In this document: positions 62,003-64,000 of the stretch, piece after piece
Position numbering within the stretch: the first letter of the stretch is position 1
Layout of the letters: each line of letters starts with the position of its first letter
Program-made: the position numbers and the translations under genes
The notes under the pieces: generated by a model
Database searches by the model: none
What the model saw: the letters and a program-made list of their open reading frames with translations, nothing else
Told to the model about the DNA's origin: nothing
Origin: Oscillospiraceae bacterium
Lineage (GTDB): Bacteria > Bacillota > Clostridia > Oscillospirales > Oscillospiraceae
Assembly: GCA_009780435.1 (NCBI GenBank)
Contig: WRAB01000004.1
Location: 62,001-126,000 of the forward strand
Length of the DNA: 64,000 nucleotides
Direction of reading: 5' to 3'

Positions 62003-62235
62003 TCGATAGGCTCTCTTTCTGGCAGTTCGCCAACTGCCGGACGCCCGTCTGCCATAAAATCAGTTGGGAGCTCGTTTAGTCCTTCCATAAATGTTTCCCA
62101 TAGACGCTCCTTTGGGAACAGCATTACAGTCGTACCAACTTTTTTGATATAGACCTCATCGCCAGAAAAACGATACTCTTTCGGAAGCCGGACGGCCTGG
62201 CTTTGACCGTTTGCAAATAGTTTGGCAGTTTCCAT
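61999..62235 (-). CDS. vapB: VapB-type antitoxin (SpoVT-AbrB fold)
   Basis: 78 residues. METAKLFANGQSQAVRLPKEYRFSGDEVYIKKVGTTVMLFP is the AbrB-like DNA-binding domain; the acidic tail PERE binds the toxin. ATG at 62235 follows GGAGG by 8 nt, and an upstream GTG lies inside that site. The AbrB domain should bind the long palindrome directly upstream and repress the operon. Confidence 0.92.
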   Translation of the reverse strand: METAKLFANGQSQAVRLPKEYRFSGDEVYIKKVGTTVMLFPKERLWETFMEGLNELPTDFMADGRPAVGELPEREPIE

Positions 62236-62249
62236 CGTGCTCACCTCCG

Positions 62250-62281
62250 ACTATAGTATATACCGGAATATATACTATAGT
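62250..62281. promoter_or_regulatory. Palindromic operator candidate of vapBC
   Basis: Perfect 13-bp arms ACTATAGTATATA and TATATACTATAGT around CCGGAA, ending 15 bp before the vapB start. Confidence 0.65.
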
Positions 62282-62301
62282 CAATATTTTAGTCAATATT
62301 T
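62278..62301. repeat. Tandem 12-bp repeat upstream of vapBC
   Basis: TAGTCAATATTT occurs twice head to tail and abuts the palindrome. Confidence 0.6.
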
Positions 62302-62313
62302 TTATGCAGGGTA

Positions 62314-64000
62314 TCAAAACCCCATCTCCGCCAATCTCCCCCGCACATCTTCCACAGACCGCCCCAGTACCCCGGCGATTTCCTCCGCCGATATGCCCTC
62401 TTTTGCCTGGGTCTCCAGGATGGTCTCCTCGTATGCGCTCCAACGGGGGCTGGCGGTAGCGCCTGCGCTCTCGGCCCGGTGCTCCCGTAGGATCGCCAGG
62501 AAATCGTCACCGTATTTGGATAGCTTCGTCTGGCCTACGCCACTGATTGTGAGAAATTCTTCTTTTGTGGCGGGAATCTCTACGCTCATCTGGATCAGGG
62601 TGGCGTCACTAAAGATCATGTAGGGCGGCACGCCCTGGGTGCGGGCAAGCTCCGTGCGGCGGGTTTTCAGTTTTGTAAGCAGGGTATTGTCACCGAGGCG
62701 CTCCCGCTCTGCCTTTTTCTTGGATCGGCGCACGGATTTCGGCTCCTCCGGGGGCTTTTGGAGCACGCGGATCACTACGGAGGCGTCTTCCTCCAATACA
62801 CCCCTCGCCCGCTGGCCCAGTTTGACCACGGGGTATATCCCCCGTTGGATATCACTCTCCGTCACGGTGAGATAGTCCATATCTACGAGAGTGCTCATCA
62901 GTTCTAGGATTCGCTTTTTTGTCAGATGGGCCAGCGCCCCATATGTAGAATGCCGCTCCAATCCCCAGGTTGCGGATTTTCCCGTCAGTTTCCCGCTGAG
63001 GGTATCTGCCACCACCTGTCTGCCGAATCGCTCGTTCAGTTCCCGGACACAGAGGAGAATCTGTTGGGCCTCGCCTGTGATATCCGCCTCATCAAACGTA
63101 TGGAGGCAGTTGAAACAGTTGCCGCAGGAGGTATCCCCCGTCTCGCCGAAATAGGCCAGGATATATTTCCGCAGACAGGCCGTGGTCTTGCAGTACCCCA
63201 CCATCTGATTGAGCCGTTCCCGATCCCGGGCCAAGAGGGCCTCTCTGAGTTCCGGGTCCATCTCCTCCTGCTCCTCGTCGTCCCGCTGGATGAAGTACAG
63301 GTTTGTCATAACATCCCGCTCGGCGTAGAACAGGACGCACTCCGCCGGGGCGCCGTCCCGTCCGGCCCGGCCCGCCTCCTGGTAATAGCTCTCCAGATTC
63401 TTGGGCATCCCGCAGTGGACCACGTAGGACACGTTGGATTTGTCGATTCCCATGCCAAAGGCGTTGGTCGCCACCATGACGGGGCGGATATCCGCCTGAA
63501 ACTGTTCTTGATTCTCCCGCCGCTCCCCTTCGGACAGCCCCGCGTGATACCGGGTGGCGGGGATCCCCTGCTTTTGGAGCAAGTCCGTCACCCGCTCCAC
63601 CTCTTTGCGGGTCAGGCAGTAGATGATCCCGCTTTTCTCTCTGCGCTCCCCCACAAATTGGAGGATGGCGTCTGTCCGATTGGCCGGGGACTGCACCTCC
63701 AAGTGCAAATTTGCCCGGTCAAACCCAGTGGTGATGGAAAAGGGGTCAAACAACCCCAACAGCGCCCCCATATCCCGCCGCACCTGATCTGTGGCCGTGG
63801 CCGTAAAGGCCGCAACCACCGGTCGCTTTGGCAGGGTCTCAATAAACCGGGCCACATCCAGATAGCTGGGTCTGAAATCCTGGCCCCACTGGGATACGCA
63901 GTGGGCCTCGTCCACGGCCACAAAAGAGATGTCCATCTCCGACACGGTCTCTAAGAATCGCTCTGTCAAGAGCCGCTCCGGTGCCACGTAGATGATTTTA
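62314..64000 (-). CDS. recQ: ATP-dependent DNA helicase RecQ (partial, N-terminus missing)
   Basis: The reading frame is open at the right edge; about 561 residues remain. DEAHCVSQWGQDFRPSY is motif II, ATATDQVRRDM motif III, TNAFGMGIDKSNVSYVVH and QEAGRAGRDG motifs V-VI. The zinc-binding region has CLRKYILAYFGE...CGNCFNC, then RQC, an HRDC domain (about 420-520 of the visible part) and a short C-terminal helical segment with SAEEIAGVLGRSVEDVRGRLAEMG, likely a helix-turn-helix. It unwinds DNA in repair and recombination. Confidence 0.94.
   Translation of the reverse strand, partial: KIIYVAPERLLTERFLETVSEMDISFVAVDEAHCVSQWGQDFRPSYLDVARFIETLPKRPVVAAFTATATDQVRRDMGALLGLFDPFSITTGFDRANLHLEVQSPANRTDAILQFVGERREKSGIIYCLTRKEVERVTDLLQKQGIPATRYHAGLSEGERRENQEQFQADIRPVMVATNAFGMGIDKSNVSYVVHCGMPKNLESYYQEAGRAGRDGAPAECVLFYAERDVMTNLYFIQRDDEEQEEMDPELREALLARDRERLNQMVGYCKTTACLRKYILAYFGETGDTSCGNCFNCLHTFDEADITGEAQQILLCVRELNERFGRQVVADTLSGKLTGKSATWGLERHSTYGALAHLTKKRILELMSTLVDMDYLTVTESDIQRGIYPVVKLGQRARGVLEEDASVVIRVLQKPPEEPKSVRRSKKKAERERLGDNTLLTKLKTRRTELARTQGVPPYMIFSDATLIQMSVEIPATKEEFLTISGVGQTKLSKYGDDFLAILREHRAESAGATASPRWSAYEETILETQAKEGISAEEIAGVLGRSVEDVRGRLAEMGF

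Noticed and set aside
62926-63954. Long rightward open frame of 342 codons over recQ
   Set aside because: It is the antisense of the conserved recQ helicase frame in GC-rich sequence and has no recognisable domain.
1-64000. tRNA or rRNA genes, CRISPR arrays, insertion sequences and prophage structural genes
   Set aside because: I looked on both strands and saw no cloverleaf, rRNA motif, regular spacer array, transposase or phage structural gene. The only recombinase is XerD.

Overview
This 64 kb window is chromosomal DNA from an endospore-forming Firmicute, most likely a clostridial lineage. The evidence is a set of sporulation and germination genes (spoIVA, spoIIM, ylbJ, sigH, a SleB-type hydrolase, pdaA, a TIGR04086-type membrane protein) together with SLH-anchored surface proteins, an LtaS-type enzyme and GGAGG-type ribosome binding sites. 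I cannot name the genus. Both ends are cut: ecfT at the left edge and recQ at the right edge are partial.

Layout, left to right. 1-2.8 kb: ECF transporter core (ecfT, ecfA2, ecfA1) and an rRNA-methyltransferase-like gene. 3.0-6.9 kb: sleB-like hydrolase, tmcAL and, divergently, ackA. 7.0-15.9 kb: a ten-gene leftward operon for surface-glycan decoration (GtrII-like and GtrB-like glycosyltransferases, an SMR-type membrane pair, two DegT aminotransferases, two hexapeptide acyltransferases, an epimerase/dehydratase and a Gfo/Idh oxidoreductase). 16.1-25.4 kb: traX-like gene, ylbJ, pheA, rsmA, mpg, acpP, xerD, spoIIM. 25.6-31.1 kb: aspartate aminotransferase, a lipoprotein and a large beta-helix/SLH protein. 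31.4-35.0 kb: leuC, a ThyX-like gene, leuD, leuB. 35.1-40.5 kb: LtaS-like protein, class B PBP and an FHA-SEDS fusion. 40.7-44.6 kb: two more SLH proteins. 44.7-51.4 kb: M23 peptidase, pdaA, spoIVA, a broken serine-hydrolase gene, nif3-like and trmK. 51.5-52.6 kb: two tandem HicBA-like toxin-antitoxin pairs and a DUF1858 gene. 52.7-56.8 kb: a two-component system with a two-gene target operon. 56.8-64 kb: zinc-ribbon protein, sigH, glmM, ruvB-ruvA-ruvC, vapBC and recQ.

The most notable structure is the glycan operon. Its left border is the ackA 3' end plus terminator. A degenerate second copy of about 100 bp of that same sequence lies just beyond its right border, so the operon sits between direct repeats like a cassette inserted at the ackA 3' end. 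Its gene content suggests an amino-sugar is made, loaded on a lipid carrier by the GtrB-like enzyme, flipped by the SMR pair and attached outside by the GtrII-like enzyme, a scheme best known from O-antigen modification.

Other structure worth attention: a DUF1902-HicA cassette bounded by 22-bp direct repeats; matching 11-bp-phased direct repeats before the response-regulator gene and before the adjacent lipoprotein operon; large palindromes at the vapBC and hicBA promoters; a family of GC-rich intergenic palindromes; a repeat that supplies the last codons of leuC; a ThyX-like gene inside the leu operon; and a serine-hydrolase gene with a single-base frameshift and no catalytic serine.
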